Below are positions 39,564 through 53,640 of a DNA stretch of 64,000 bases, piece by piece. Within the stretch, counting starts at the first letter, position 1. The number at the start of each line of letters is the position of its first letter. The notes beneath the pieces are model-generated. The model was not told where the DNA came from, did no database searches, and saw only the letters and a program-made list of their open reading frames with translations. The stretch lies in contig JBAMJR010000053.1 of assembly GCA_038501785.1 (NCBI GenBank), forward strand, positions 8,537,501 to 8,601,500. The letters are read 5' to 3'. Origin of the DNA: Myoxocephalus aenaeus. Its lineage: Eukaryota > Chordata > Actinopteri > Perciformes > Cottidae. The translations under genes were made by a program, and so were the position numbers.

Positions 39564-39750
39564 GATTACTTTTATTATTGATTAATCTGACAATAGTTGC
39601 TGATTTATCTGTTAATACATTTGTAAATATAGAGTAAAATTACATTTACAATGAATCAGCAACATCTTAAAATATTCGCTTTTCTGTCATTTATGAGAAA
39701 GTAAAGAAGAAAATAGTCAAATTTGAGAAGCTGATTGCTAATATAATATA
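39564..39750 (+). repeat. Diverged 'GATTAATC' repeat copy
   Basis: ATTATTGATTAATCTGACAA is followed later by AGTCAAATTTGAGAAGCTGA, both blocks of the same fish repeat in the same order. Confidence 0.5.
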
Positions 39751-42700
39751 TAAAAGATTTATAAAAGTAATTTCTGGGAGATATGGTTAATTGGGGCCAT
39801 AATGATTAGTTACTATTAACTTTTTTTATGCATCTAGCAGTTTGCAGGAGTATTTTATCTACTGTTTGGTAATTGATTCAGGAAAGATTAAAGCAGTTAT
39901 TTGCTAATTTGTTCCTTACTTATTCCTTAAGAACTCTGGATCATGCAATCTTATTGTAAAATGTTACCAACTAAATTGTAGCTGACTTCCCTAAGATGCA
40001 AATGATGTACTTATGTGTCATTTTACATATCCATCATGCACATATAATGCCAGGAAATCCTCTGTGTATGCAGGTTGTTAGTAGAGTCATGAATCATTCC
40101 GTGAGCATACCGCATAAATAACACACTGATTACAACTAAGCCGACATCACGAGCTTACGCCTGGGAGTTGAAATCTTTTTAACAGTATTCTTCACTCGCC
40201 AGGCTTAATTATAGATATAAACAATGACTGCTATTTATTAAGCAATCTATTTTTGGCGATTAGCGATAATCAACAACTATGAGGTAAGATTGTGTGGAGC
40301 CAACAGAGCAGTAGTGGTGTTTATCTCAATACTGAGATGAGGGAGAAACATTTCTGTGGAAAATGTGAGGAGTCAAAGAAGATGCAGTGATGGGAAAGAG
40401 CCATTGCTGGAATAACAATAGAGGGAAACGTTTAGCCGGCTTTGTTGGCTGCAGAGAGGGAGCTGATCCAGTGTGCAACATTGCCCCTTTGTTGTAACAG
40501 AGCTCTCATGTTTATTCATTTTGGCATCATGGCCACGAGGTCAACAGAGGTGTGTTTACAGAAATTGCCCAATTCCCATAATGGTATGCGGGCAAAAGAC
40601 ACTATCACAATACAAAGAGGCAGCCAAGTTCAAGCCCTTAGAGCTCCCTTAATCTAATAGCTAATTTGCCCAAATTAGCATTCAAATTATATCATCTAGC
40701 GGTTTGGCAGTGGTTTTGAAACATTTTGCTTGCATAGCTGAAATAGTTCGCTTAAATGAATTGTTTATACACTCACACGACCTTTGGCTGACCTTAAACA
40801 TTCATTCTCTAACAACTGCTGATGTGACCTTTGAGCTTTTAGTTGACAAGGGCAGATCTGAAGCGGCTTCACCTGACTACACCCTCCACGGCATAGGTTT
40901 AGCACAATAGCTATTGGTTATTTCGGACAAATGTCCCCCTCCCTGCAGCCGACCGCGTCAGCCTTCCTCGGGACGGTCAGAAAATGGAGTCCTCTGTGAG
41001 TTCGTCCCGTTCGCTCTGATTCTCTTCCTGAACCCTGCAGCATCAAACATCTCACACCTTGCTGCATGTTTAGCTTTACACTCAGTAAATACAGTAATGA
41101 ACCAGATGCAGTCAACCCTTTACGTCCATGCTATAATCCACACATCCCTCTAAATGCGACGGAGGAGCACTGACACTCACATCGACACAAAACGTGACCT
41201 CTGATATCCACTCCCACCCTCTTGTAGCACCATCTTTCTTCAAATGTCATATGTGAAGTGCTCACGTCCCGGGGACAATGAGGGGTATAGGGTTTCCTGG
41301 CAAGACTTAGCAGCATCCAAACTTAGAACTGACTCCCTAAGGATGTTGGTATGTGTGTGTGTGTGTTTGTCGATAGGTAGATATACACCGAACAGTAAAA
41401 TTAGCTTCTTCCCAACAGCCTTTGACAGTATGTTCCAGTTATGTATATCCTTCATGCGTTGTGGAGGTTAGAATACCAGACCACAACACAACACACACAG
41501 ATACTACATCTGATGTTAAAAAATTGTTTTGTACAGTGTCTTTTCATGATTTAATAGGGATACAAATTCCAAAGATTTTAGTTTCTCTCTTCATTCATCC
41601 TCCTCTTACAGTGATCCATTTACAAACAAAACTACTGTTTTGAAGTCCAGTCAAAGCTACCATAAGAAGTTACAGATACATTTAGAGCAACTATTCCAGA
41701 AAATTAATACATTTTGATAATTGACTCAGAACATATGAAATAATTTCTCAATCACAAAAAAAACTAACATTTGGGGAGAATTTCAAATGCTTACATGAAA
41801 AACATGCTAAACCAACTAATGGAAGCAGGTGCGGCAAAAGAAAAGGAAACATAATTAAAGATTTGCTTCACATACTGCTGTAACGTTCCCAAAAGACATC
41901 CTACCCGCTACATGAAAGCCAGGTTTTTTTGGGGCAATGACGTATCATAAAATATTTGCAGGCCAACTTCTTCCTCTCAAATGCACTAATTTCTTTCATC
42001 TTTAAGTCACACCTATCTATCAGTGTCACTCCCACGCTGGTTAAGCACGGTGACTTCAAGAGCTCACCACTTGAACCCTGTAAAAAAAACTCAAACATGA
42101 AAGGGCTCTGGCTCAAGTGTCAACGGTATCTCGTCCTATGAAGTCCATGCTGTCTACGGGCTCTAATGACCTATGGAAGGAAATGACAAGTTCCACTCAT
42201 CTTCACGCAGCGCCATCAATCACATCAACCTTTCCTGCAGAATATCTTGGTTGTAATAAAGTAGAGGGTAGCGTGGAGAATGTCAGAGTGGGAGAAACAA
42301 ATGGCCATTTCAGCAGGTGGAAGAACATTTGATACATAGTTGTTGTTTTTTTCGTTTTCACACAACAAACCAAGAGCGGTTTTGGCCACTTTTAACTGAC
42401 ATCTTAGGGGCTACATGATTGAAGTTCTTCTGAACTTTAGTGCTTCTTTTGTGTATATATATGCTCTCTGCCATCACAAAGAGCTCACAAAGAGAGAGTA
42501 ACTATGAATCATTGTGTGAGACTGCAAAATGAATCATATCTTAACTGTGGTCATGGGTTTTCTCTTCCATAGTTAATAACTATATTTGGGGAGGTATTTA
42601 TGTTCTTTGTGTTCACCGCTCCGACTGGCACATCACACAAGCACTTTCTATTCATAGACTATTCACAGTCACAATCTAAAATGTCAGAGTGCAATAGAAA

Positions 42701-44479
42701 GTATTCTGTTCCTAAACATGGATAAATAAATAATGTTGACCTCTGATCAGAATTGATATATTTGTATAGCCATAATAGTACACCCTGAGTCAGAGATCAC
42801 ATTTGCTTGAATACGATAATTTTCTCATGGAAAATGCCTGAAACAGATAATGAAAGCAAGAGCTCTGCAGTTTGTGGGTTTGCATTTCTACTTGTGTGAT
42901 GATGCTTAAAGCAATACAGTAACACAAGACTCGAAAAGGGGTTAAAGGGCTAAAGAGGGTGCTTAATGCAACATGACATAGACGTGCATGCTTTTACACA
43001 AACATACACACAGCTTAGGGACCCAGGGTGCGATGTACCAACTAACAGTAAACTCGAAGTGAGCCAGACTGTAGGACATTATCGACGTCATGAGCATGTG
43101 TTTGCAGTTCAAGAAGTTGACAGTCGATTACCTGAAGCCAAATGCAACTGTGCACAATGCATCAACAATGATGGGGAAAAACCAACACATTCACACCAAA
43201 GTAAAACAGACACATAGTCAGGCAGACGAGCATGGGTCACCACGCAACATAATCCTGTGATTCCCACTTGTGACTACCACTTAATTAACACACAACCTAA
43301 TGCACTAATAATTGCAGCGGCTCTGCTTAATCTAATGCCAAAGTCCGTTTAGCCAATTCTGTGAGTTTATCACGCACATTAATTATGTCCGCGTTCCCGA
43401 AGATGAAATGTATAAAGCGGAATTCTTCAAAAATGAGTCTTTTCCTCTCTGAACTGGTGAGTTCAGAAAACTATAATTTTAGAAACAGTACAGCCTGCAA
43501 CACACCCTTGACAGCGTAATGCAGCCCTGCAGGTAAAGTGGCACTCATGTGAGCAAAGCTGCTTTTTCAAAATGATGGTGTATTACATAAGAAGATGTTT
43601 AAAAAATATCAGCTTAAACTCACCTGAGACCCTGTTGCCTCTGTCCTCTGTTGTCTCTGCCCAGCTACCGGTACCTGGCTTCTGCACCTATTAGATTAAT
43701 ATAATTGTATAAACAGTGAAAGGGCTATAACCGTTTCTTTTTTACATGTTTTATTATGATGTATTTCCTGATGAAATGGGTTATTAGGAATGTGCATTGA
43801 CATTATCACGAGGAAACAGCGTGAAGCAACAATAATAGCCTTCTGGTTTCTATGAATTGGGTTTCTAAGAAAACATTTTCCAAATCATAAAGCATTTACT
43901 GTTAAATAGGTGAACGTCAAGGAAAACTACACAGCTTCCAAAGCCTCACCTGAGAACCTGCAGCTCTACCTTCATCTAATGTGGGGATATACATTAAGCT
44001 AACATTCACTTCGCTACTATTGACATTGTTGAGTCGGTATGCTTGACACTTCTTTCTCTGTTTCTACATCCGTTTGGGTGTTTTTGTTGTTGCTATAAAA
44101 GGCCTAACTTACCTTACATTATGACAACATCGGTTTAAAACATCAAAACACCAGAAGCTAATGCGCACATGTTAATTAGCTAGCTAGTAAGTGAAGGAAA
44201 CCAATCGTTGCCGTACTTGGAATCACCTAAGAAACATGGCCTGAAGTTAAAGTCATGCTCATGTTGAGTCAAATGTCTTTTACACTGAAGCTAACACAGC
44301 GAGGGGAGAAAATCAATTTACCAATAAATTGATGAGCGGAGGGAAGAGTTTCACAGAGAAAAAAACACATTTAGCTCAACCTCAGTCAGCTAAAATATTC
44401 GCACCTCTTAGGCCTACATGTAGCTTATAAATACATAACTATTGTTCCAATAATACAAATCTGTATAATGGGTAATTTA

Positions 44480-44790
44480 TCTTTTGATGCTGTAAGCACA
44501 CTTTTTTAATAATATTTCTTACTTCAGTTAAATTTGTACTGCTGGAGTAAATCAACATCATGTACTTTGTACTTCATGTACTGTTGGGTTATAAAGTATG
44601 TTTTTAATACACTCATCTATGTTCAGTATGTCAAGATCAAACCAAAGTAGTAAGATATTAGATGAACAAACTAAATTAAACACAACAATATAAGCTTTTG
44701 AAAGTATAAATATTATCATACTAGTAATACAAGACGTAGCTCAAACTTAAACATATAAGTACAGTACTTGAGTAAGTAAGTTATGTGTAT
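44480..44790 (-). repeat. Diverged reverse copy of the AGTA/ACTTT-rich teleost repeat
   Basis: TACTGTTGGGTTATAAAGT and AAGTACAGTACTTGAGTAAG match the inverse of the family split at 27.6-28.7 kb. The rest is AT-rich and poorly conserved. Confidence 0.4.
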
Positions 44791-46031
44791 ATCTAACTAA
44801 AGGTCTAAAATTCAAATAAAGAAAGTGCATACTGCCATTTCTCAAACATGTAATTAAACGTAATGCTATTCTGTTAAATTTATAATGGGCAATCTGTTGT
44901 ATAAATACTAATTTGAATCAGAGTGGTTAGACTGCTCACAGTAATTTCGAATTCATGTTCCATAATTATAATGATGATTTAATTGCTCTCTCATTCTTAT
45001 TAACTACATGTTCTGTGCCGTGATTATTATTCTCTTAAATCGTCTAATCATATTAAAACACAATAATACTTTTCATTGTTGTGCCATACTTTATACATAA
45101 GCATTGCTCTGTATACCTATTTTTAAGAGAGGGGTTAGCATGTGTTTAAAAGCAGCCATACAGTATGACGGAGTATATCAGCAGTGCAGTGTTACTATGG
45201 CACAACATACACTTACCCTGCATGTATGTCTGCATGTGCCTGACCAAGTGACATGTCAGATGTAAGATGAAGTAGTCGATAAAGCTGCAGTACCAGTTAA
45301 TTTTAGAAATACTGAGGCATAAATCAATTGGAGCACAAAACATATCGATCATCACAGAGACATGTCGAGATGCAATTCTTATCGGCAATCTACATCACGT
45401 TACGAGAGGAAAGTGAGTGTATGACCAAAATAGAAATTGCCTCATTTACTGTACAAACAGGATCACTCTCGGGGGATTGACAGTAGCCGATCAATCATGT
45501 GAAAGGTAAAAAAAAAAAGCAGATATATGAATTCACAGAATCACAATTGAGCTCTGAAAGCTGTTAAACCAACAGAATAATCTTCCAAAGAGTGATGGAC
45601 TCTATGTAGTGGCTGTACTGTGGCCGAACAGGTGTTGGATTGATTATACTGGGACATGGTCACTGTTTAATAGCCATGTTCACAACAATGAGAGGCGCTT
45701 TGGAAGACAACACGCATATCAATATATTTGTGTGTCAGTCAGCATCCAAGGGAAGGGTAGATGTGATGGAGGATTGATTTTTGTCTTTCCTTTTCACTCC
45801 GTTTCCTGATTTTGATTAACTTCCATCTCTGTCCCCTGTTGTCTCTTTCTAACATCTCATTCCAAAGGCGATTTGACGACACAAAAAAAATCAGTGGGGA
45901 GAAGATATTTGTCAGGAATCCTGATGAATTGCTGTCCTTCTCTTCACTGTGGAGGTAGGGGGGAGGGGCCTGCGCTGAGAGAGACAGAGCGCAGGGGTTG
46001 GGCGAAGAGTGCGACAGTGGCTAAAAATAAC

Positions 46032-46033
<2 letters not shown>

Positions 46034-46105
<72 letters not shown>

Positions 46106-46106
46106 T
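46034..46106. repeat. (TG)n-(TGCG)n compound microsatellite
   Basis: TG repeat grading into TGCG units at the right end. Confidence 0.97.
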
Positions 46107-47640
46107 AGGTGTGTGTTTTTGTGATGCAGAGTCTAATCAGAGCCAATCTACACTCCTTTTCTTCTAACTGCACACACACATACTCACATATCCAAATCTC
46201 TCTCTCACACACACACACATTTGAATAGCCTTATTAAAATCCCCCGCCCCTAAAACAGTCATGTTTCTGCTGATCACACCGACTTTCCTTTGCTTGCTGC
46301 CCATGCGTCTCCTCCACAGGGCATTTCACTGCGCTCTCTGGAACTAGAAGAGACAAGCCCCCATGTTCTGACTGGGGGCCGAGGCTTCCAGCTCAGACAG
46401 AATTAACCAACTCTCGCTCTCGTTTCTTTTTCTCCGTCCACCCCCGTGCACTTCCCTCCATCAGTTTGGCTAAACCAAAATGTAAATCATTCCGCTCAGA
46501 GTTCAAATTTAAACCTGTTTCAACTCATATGCTCATTTTTCTTTTCTCTGTGTGTCTGTCCCTGCTGAGAGCAAGTGCAGCCGAGCCAGGACGGGCCTAA
46601 ATATATGCCAGGAGCCGCACTGATACAACGTTCCCCCTCGAAGACTCCAACGCAGCAACATGGCACGGCAGATGGTGGGACAATCAGCCTCTGTCAACAG
46701 TTGAGATAAAACAGAGAGAAGCACAAGAGGACAAGAGAGATGGTGATGGAAAGAGAAGTGGGAGAGAATCAGGTGAGAACAGGAGCGGACAGGAAGTGTC
46801 AGGGACATTAATAAAGGGAGATTTGATGTTGACTCAGAGCGCCACCATGTGGACCACGTGGTCCCGCCTCTGGGCTTTGAGGAGCCAGGCAGAGACGGAG
46901 ACATGTCACTGATTTTCCACATAGTCAACAGAATGGTTTTGCCATGCAGGGTAAATACACAGCCTCCCATAGTCATTTATCCAAAATACACACATACATG
47001 CACAGTCACACACTCATAACCAAATCCCCACAGAGCTCTACCTGGCAACGGCATACAAACAGGATTTTTTTTTTTTCCCTCTGTCTCACACAAAGCAACA
47101 TGCACGCCTGACTCAAAACGCTGAGTGGCAATGTGTTTATTTATGCATACAGGGAATACAAAATAAAATAAAAATACCTAAAAATGGAATATGATATGTG
47201 CTGTTGACAAGACTAGGCAAAGCAGAACTCAGTGAGCACTGGGAGGAGTGTGTTTTGAGCCGTACAGATTAATCAGCATAAATTAAGTCAGCTACCAACC
47301 CCAGCCATGTTGAACTACATTTTTTTTTTGTCTCCACATCTACATTTTTTTTTCCAACAAATAATCCCTGTGTGGGTGGCTGGGCTGGCTAAAGGCACCT
47401 ATCATGTGGCTGTGACGTCCTCAGTCTGATTCCAGACTAGGACCTTTGTCATATGTGCCTTTCTCTGTGTGTGTCTCTAATCTAGCATACAAAAAAATGA
47501 AATACTCAGATGAATACATTGCATAATTGAATAACTCACCTTTGATAACAAACTTTGGAAAGAGTCTGAAGGAATCACAAATTTTCTTTTTTTACGCAGG
47601 GTAATGATGTTCTGCAATCCAGGATCAGTTGTTCTGTTTG

Positions 47641-47643
<3 letters not shown>

Positions 47644-47685
<42 letters not shown>
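47644..47685. repeat. (GA)n microsatellite
   Basis: About 21 units. Confidence 0.97.
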
Positions 47686-47688
<3 letters not shown>

Positions 47689-48711
47689 ATGTTCTTTCTT
47701 TAAGTTCAAGGTATGACCCATCGGCATCAGTTGATCCCTTAGTTCACTATAAATAAGAAATGTTTGAGTTATTTAATTCGACCCAGAGTACATACAGAAA
47801 ACCAAATGCTCCTCACTAGATTTGAATTGGACGAATATAATGTCTCATATTAATATAGCCCAAAGTGGAGTCTGTTCATCAATTGAAATCAGGGGCAGCA
47901 CAGGGGTTGTCATGAACCCCTATTTGGTGACAGAGAGAGGTGCGTGTTTCTGCGTTTGTGTGTGTTTTGTAATTGCAGGGCATGGACCTCATTAGCATTT
48001 CAACAGCGAGCCTGGCGGGGAGGCAGAGTCACAAGATTGGCTAATGACAGAGATGAGATAATTTACAGACAGGGCGAGGGTAAAGGCTGCTTTCCTTCAC
48101 AAACACAAGCTTACGCAATGTGTGTGATCTCCATGTCCCTACCCCCTGCCCTCCAAATACACAAGTACAAGTACACCGAGATTTAATAGGCCAGGTAAAT
48201 GGCAGCCCAAGGCAATTAGCACCAACAGTGCAGAATGACTCGAATCACATCGGACCATATTATCCATCCAATATGTTTACGTAAGATTTTGCGCTATGAG
48301 AGATACTGTGTTGCTTTCAGTTCAGTGGCTTGGCATTAAAGCCTGGTGACAGCCTGAATAAATGAGAAAGACATAAAAAAAATAACAGAAATAAGTAGGA
48401 AAAAGCCAGTGAAGATATTGTCAGCAGGATATAAAGTTGTCAGTTTTGGTGGAATTGTGGGACTACCACATTAATTAGCATTTTACAATTTATGCGACAT
48501 TAACACTTAATTGCATGGGTGTTTTTTTTCAACATTCCCACACACCTCAGGCCTTTAGCAACCTGGAATTTGCGGTATACAATGCAGATTAAGCCATATA
48601 TTAAAATCATATTGCTTCTTGTGTATTCTATTAACAATGCCAAACGCACAACAACATGTTGTTGCCTTATATTAAATGTGTACATTCATTTATAGAACCA
48701 GGCTTACTAAT

Positions 48712-48755
48712 TCCCACTGTTTCCACTCGTCTTTATGCTAAGCTAACTGCACCCA
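48712..48755 (-). repeat. Short fragment of the foldback-like repeat, reverse orientation
   Basis: CCACTGTTTCC and CTTTATGCTAAGCTAACTGC correspond to the inverse of the repeat's TTAGCTTAGCATAAAG and GGAAACAG words. It is short, so family assignment is tentative. Confidence 0.35.
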
Positions 48756-51525
48756 GCAGTAGTCATGTAACCATCCCTCAAGAAAGAGAATAATTGTATT
48801 CACATAATCCCTTCAAAGTAAGTAAAACTCTTCGACATGGATCTCCCTCTTTTTCTCCATCTCTTGAAAAACATGGGCGAGATGACATCACAGACTGCAG
48901 TGGAGGAAATACAGAAGGACACAGAGCAAGAGGAGCGATGAACGAGGACGAAGCAAACAGAGCAGAGCAGGAGACTGGAAACACTTCCAAGGCTGTTTCT
49001 ACTGGCGAGTGAGGTGTCCTTGCTGCAGCTTAAAAATGCTTTTAGATGATAAATTAAAGCGGCTGCATTTCAAAACTAAAGCTGGGAGAGATGAACAAAG
49101 CAACTGCTGCGCGTAATAAGAGTGAGTCACAGCTGCGCACATAAGAGAGGGCGAACCAACCACTTATTCTTCCACCTTACAGCACTGTATAGCTTCCACA
49201 CAGGGATGGAGCTGTATTTACACTGCATACTTGCATTGCCATAGGACAACACAGTGAACGCTAAGATCTTTGGAGGCATCATACAGGCTTCTGTTATTGT
49301 GTATTTGGATTATCCATTCCGCATAAAAAAAATAAGCTAACTTTTTTTACACCAAATGATTGTTTGCTCTGCAAGCGTGGACTCCCAGAACGCATTTCTG
49401 TTATTTTCACAAGCACAGCCATGGCATCCCATAATATATTTCATCATCTCTCTCATCTGTTTACTGATTCAAAACATCTCAAAACAGGAACATACAATTG
49501 AAAATATACAAATTCAACATTGAAGCTAAAAGCAGCCAATTCGAAATCCCTGGTGTTTGATATTCACAGTAAATTATTCCATTTTAGTAACTGTGTATTA
49601 TATTTAACTTGTGTAAAATTACTGCTATAGGCCAATGTATAAAACTATTTAAAAAACGATAACTCAAACTAACTGTCATGGAAAAGCCATCACTTATTCA
49701 TGTAGGAAAATATGTTGTGTACTTTGACATGAATGATTCAGCAGCTGATTCAGAAAAACCCCAAACAACTTGATGGTGAGTTCAAGTCTAGAATAAGCAA
49801 CCGAGGTGACACAACTGAGGTGTGAGGAACGCCACAGACTGTTCAGAAACAACCGAAACTCTCCAGCGTTTGAATGGTTTCCTGAAGGACGCGTTAACCA
49901 CCGTCTCCTTGACAGGGCCGTGGCAGCTCCTTTCTCTCGCTGGAAAGAGTGCAATTACACTGATGGACGGATGAGGGGAAAAATGGAAGGGAAGAAAGGA
50001 CTGTTTGTTCTGCCTGAAAATGGAACCGGGAGTGGAAAAAGAAACGGCTTGGGTGGTTGGTTGATGTAAAGTATTAGCACTGACGGACCAGAAATTACTT
50101 TGGGGCGCTACAGAAATAGACCCTCCGGGAGTCTTCCAAAGTGTTGGAAGGAAAAGTACTCAAACGTCAGTCTCTTTGCAGTTCTGTCCATCCCTTGACG
50201 AGTAGGAGGCATACATTTGAAACAGAAATTACACACCCACGTGTCCTTGTGTGCAGTTGTGTTCAGACCTTTTGCAAATATGGTTGTGATATTCTATTAA
50301 ATTCACGCCTCCACCTCCACCGGTTATCACAGCCACTTTAGATCGACAAACACAGGGAGGGTTGAAGGGGTTGGTTGTTTATGAGTATCTATTTAGCCCA
50401 GAGATCCATATCATTTGCATAATTATGAACGGCAGATATGGTTGTCAAGGGAAACAGACTGGTGGGATGTGAGCGAGAAGAGCGAGAGCTGCAATGCTGA
50501 GGAGAAAACCCTCTTTAGTCTTGTCTAAATGATCCAAATTAATTGTAAATTAAACCCTGAATCTGTTAAGTATCGTAACATTGCTTCATATGTTTAGACG
50601 TCGATAAACATCGGCCGTGTTGTTGAATAAAGCTGGTGTTGAACGAGAGGCGTTTATGTTGGAAGTCAAGTAAATTAATCTGCAATCCTTCAATGACATA
50701 ACATTCCAGTGCTCACAATGTGGACTCAACAATGTTAACTATCTGGCCCTAATCTGATCAAATGGCAGAGGAAACACAAAATGTAAACAGCTGACATCCA
50801 CTCCACATACCTCAACCTGCCCTCAAGCCAGAAAACCTGCTCCTGATTACAGCGGGCAGCACGCCAAGTCATAAAGAAGTAAAGTAAATACTGAAGCCCG
50901 ACACAAAACTTCATGACTTTATTGCACAGGCTGTGAAGTGTAATCATCTAATGTGTTAGAAGACCACAAATTACATGACAAGCGGAAAACCTTAATATTT
51001 GCTTTTTATACGATCATAGTTTTTAACTAATTAAAATGTGTCCAGGGTATCCTCTAGTGACTTTACTGCATCAACTGGCTGCCTGGAAAAGTAATTACTG
51101 GCCAAATCAAAGCAATCACACATGTGAGAAAGAGGGCAACACGACCAAGGAGACATGACAAGCTTCCTCGGTCCGTTGCTTTAAAACCTAGTTTGTTGTG
51201 TCATTAATTGGGGGCAAGTTTAGCCTGATAACCTGCACAGGTAATGTGGCTCATGGGTCTCCTTACACAACACCAGCTCAGTGTGTTTACTGAGCATGTC
51301 AAAGGCCCAACACACATGAGCATTTAGTATAAGAATTAACCTCTTCGTCTAATCTTGCTTGACCAAACATATTTTCCCCCTTCAACAACTACAGCTCACA
51401 CTTATTTGTATACACTTATTTTTATAATGTGAGTAACTGAGTGAAAGAAGCATGCATGTTCAGTGAATAACACCTGGATAAATAAAAGTTAAAAGGTGTA
51501 TCTGGTGTTGAAATGACTTTTTTAA

Positions 51526-52096
51526 CCCTAGAACACTAATGTCGGGTGATTGTGGTTACATTATATTCATTGTGTTGCTTTTGTCTGAGTTGAGTGGGTC
51601 CTTGTGTAGCTTCATGCTGCTCACTGACGTTATTGAAGGTGGGCGTGTCTCTTTGCTCCAATCCCTGTTTTTTTTCTACAGGCACGCGTTCGAGTGATTT
51701 TCACCCGACGTTTGTGATAGAGGGTGAAGAAATTTCGGATGAGTTTTAACATTAAAGGGAGACTTTTTCTTCACAGGACAAGACTCACATGGCCCAGGAA
51801 CGGGTGCACCAAAGAACAAGTTCATAGCTCCATTATTTATATTTTTTATCATGTTTTATTGACGATTCCCTAATTTTTCACCCGATTTTGAGCCTTTTTT
51901 TAGGGTCCCGCCATGATACCTTTTCGTTTTATGAGAAGTTATATAGGGTAAAATAAAAGAAGAGTACTTCAATTTGTCCTATATTGATGTATTTTAATAT
52001 ATTTTGATGAGTATTTTTTATCAGGTATATTATATCAGCTAAAATATTCCCGACGTTAGTGATGGTGTTGCTATTTTTAACGTTAGTGTTGTATTA
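51526..52096 (+). mobile_element. piggyBac-like non-autonomous transposon with decayed right end
   Basis: The left side is TTAA (51522-51525) followed by CCCTAGAACACTAATGTCGG, the terminal repeat style of fish piggyBac elements. The right side has GTTAGTGTTGTA (52082-52093), the inverted counterpart with the last bases and the TTAA changed. Subterminal CACCCGACGTT words occur inside in both halves (near 51706 and 52049). No transposase frame is present in the 571 bp. Confidence 0.65.
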
Positions 52097-53043
52097 CTAT
52101 CCAGTAAGACACTGCCATGCTGCCCGAGGACATAGTATGTACACGTCAAGTATAATGTGTATGTTTTTGTGTACTGGGCTGTACGGGTTGTACTCTTGTC
52201 CCTGAGCTCGGGTGCTGTCTCTCTCACAGTTGTTGACAATTCTACAATATGATCTTTCTGCCTGAGTGGACTGACAATTTAGATACATACTGTAACGTTG
52301 CATTTGTGGTGACAGATTATCCAGGCTGTGAGGGCATTCATGACTGACTTTGATGCAGATCCAGAGCGACTCTTTGACACATTTCTTCTGGGAGAGCTCA
52401 CAGAACCACAAAAGTCTCAGGATAGAACCGAACCAATTTAGACCCAGCCGCTGAAAGGGAGTGCGGACAGTTTTTGACAGGAGCGGCACCGAGGGCGAAA
52501 GTACCACAGTGGGGTAAGATGTGTGCTGCTGTCTCATACGCTGCTGCAGGCCGGCTGGCTGATGGACACAGCATGAATAAATGAACCCTTTTCTCATTGA
52601 ATGGCTTCAAATCTAAAAGGTGATGACGATCTGTCTTCATCCACGGGGTGCAGGAGGATTGTTTGCGTGCTGCTGTTCTGCCACTTTTCCATCTTCTCCT
52701 CACACATCATCATCTTAAGGCGACGAGACAGCATGAGTCATACTTCACCGCAGAGCAAAAATCAATGTTCTTCTTTTATTCCTGGCCCTGGCAAGGCAGA
52801 GTAAGCGTGATCGATTCCACAGCTCTTGTAGCCATCTTCTTCCATACGTGTGTGCTGTGTGTGTGGACGTTTATTGTTGCACTTATTATATAGTATGTTA
52901 CATAAGTGGCCTTTACTGTTAACACAGAGAGCGTAATTTGATGTTTATGCAGTGACATTTCCATGTACCGTACGTGCACTCACTTACACCGCATGTGCCT
53001 TGAAACAAAAGTAAGCCGTGGAGACTGATACCTCTATGTTTAT

Positions 53044-53067
53044 GTGTGTGTGTGTGTGTGTGTGTGA
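53044..53067. repeat. (TG)n microsatellite
   Basis: About 12 units. Confidence 0.94.
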
Positions 53068-53640
53068 GACACCGTCTCTATGATTGTACCTCTCCGCATG
53101 TCAGATAGCTGACAGGCAGCGTGTCCAGCAGCAGGCGGTGAGGTGGACCGGGCGCACGCCGTCCTCGTCTCTCTCACCAGATCGATCCCAGTCCATTTAG
53201 CTCCTGCCAAAACTCACAGGTCTGCATTGACTCAAGCTTATTACACCTCATTTTAACTCAGCCACACAACAAAGTCAGAACAAAGCACCGCTGGTAGGTG
53301 GAATCAGCTTGAATGCCTCCAAAACAAGTGTTTTCATCAGAAGTTACTCAGTCATCCCTGGAGAACACTGATCTGTTTTCTGTGAGGCGGCTGGTTGCTT
53401 TTAGGCCAAACCCCCGAGGTGCGAGGTGAGTCACTCAATTAAAGGATTAAACCCGTATAAAACATTATCGAAACCTGAAATGCATTAGAAAAAGGACATT
53501 TTATTCGTCACTTCTTGAATCATTTGAAGGTTTTTTAGAGGCGAGAAGCAAACAATGTAGAAAAGAAAAAGAAGACAATATGTTTTCTTACTTATCTCTT
53601 TAATAATCAGGGGAACCCTCTGATTTTTTAAAAGACCCGT

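Larger units (their letters stand above)
36591..44479. other. Long unique noncoding stretch with possible conserved regulatory sequence
   Basis: The only repeat copies are a diverged one at 39.6 kb and short GT tracts. Several segments (37160-37270, 40121-40330, 43270-43420) are rich in homeodomain-type TAATTA/CAATTA and octamer-like ATTTGCAT words. That is typical of developmental enhancers, but not proof. Confidence 0.3.
44791..51521. other. Long unique noncoding stretch
   Basis: It contains GT and GA arrays and AT-rich blocks with TAATTA-type words (48181-48530, 50371-50700). No convincing exon was found. Confidence 0.3.

Noticed and set aside
46322..46402. Exon-like block after a CTCCTCCACAG acceptor, frame GISLRSLELEETSP...
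   Set aside because: The 28-codon frame ends in a stop, but no upstream exon or donor was found and the peptide matches nothing I recognise.
46780..46955. Plus-strand open frame of about 60 codons ending near a GTAAAT donor-like site
   Set aside because: No start codon context, no recognised motif and an overlapping open frame on the other strand; chance is the simpler explanation.
46533..46976. 147-codon minus-strand frame
   Set aside because: Composition is irregular, with no motif or homologue I can recognise and no supporting splice or polyadenylation signals.
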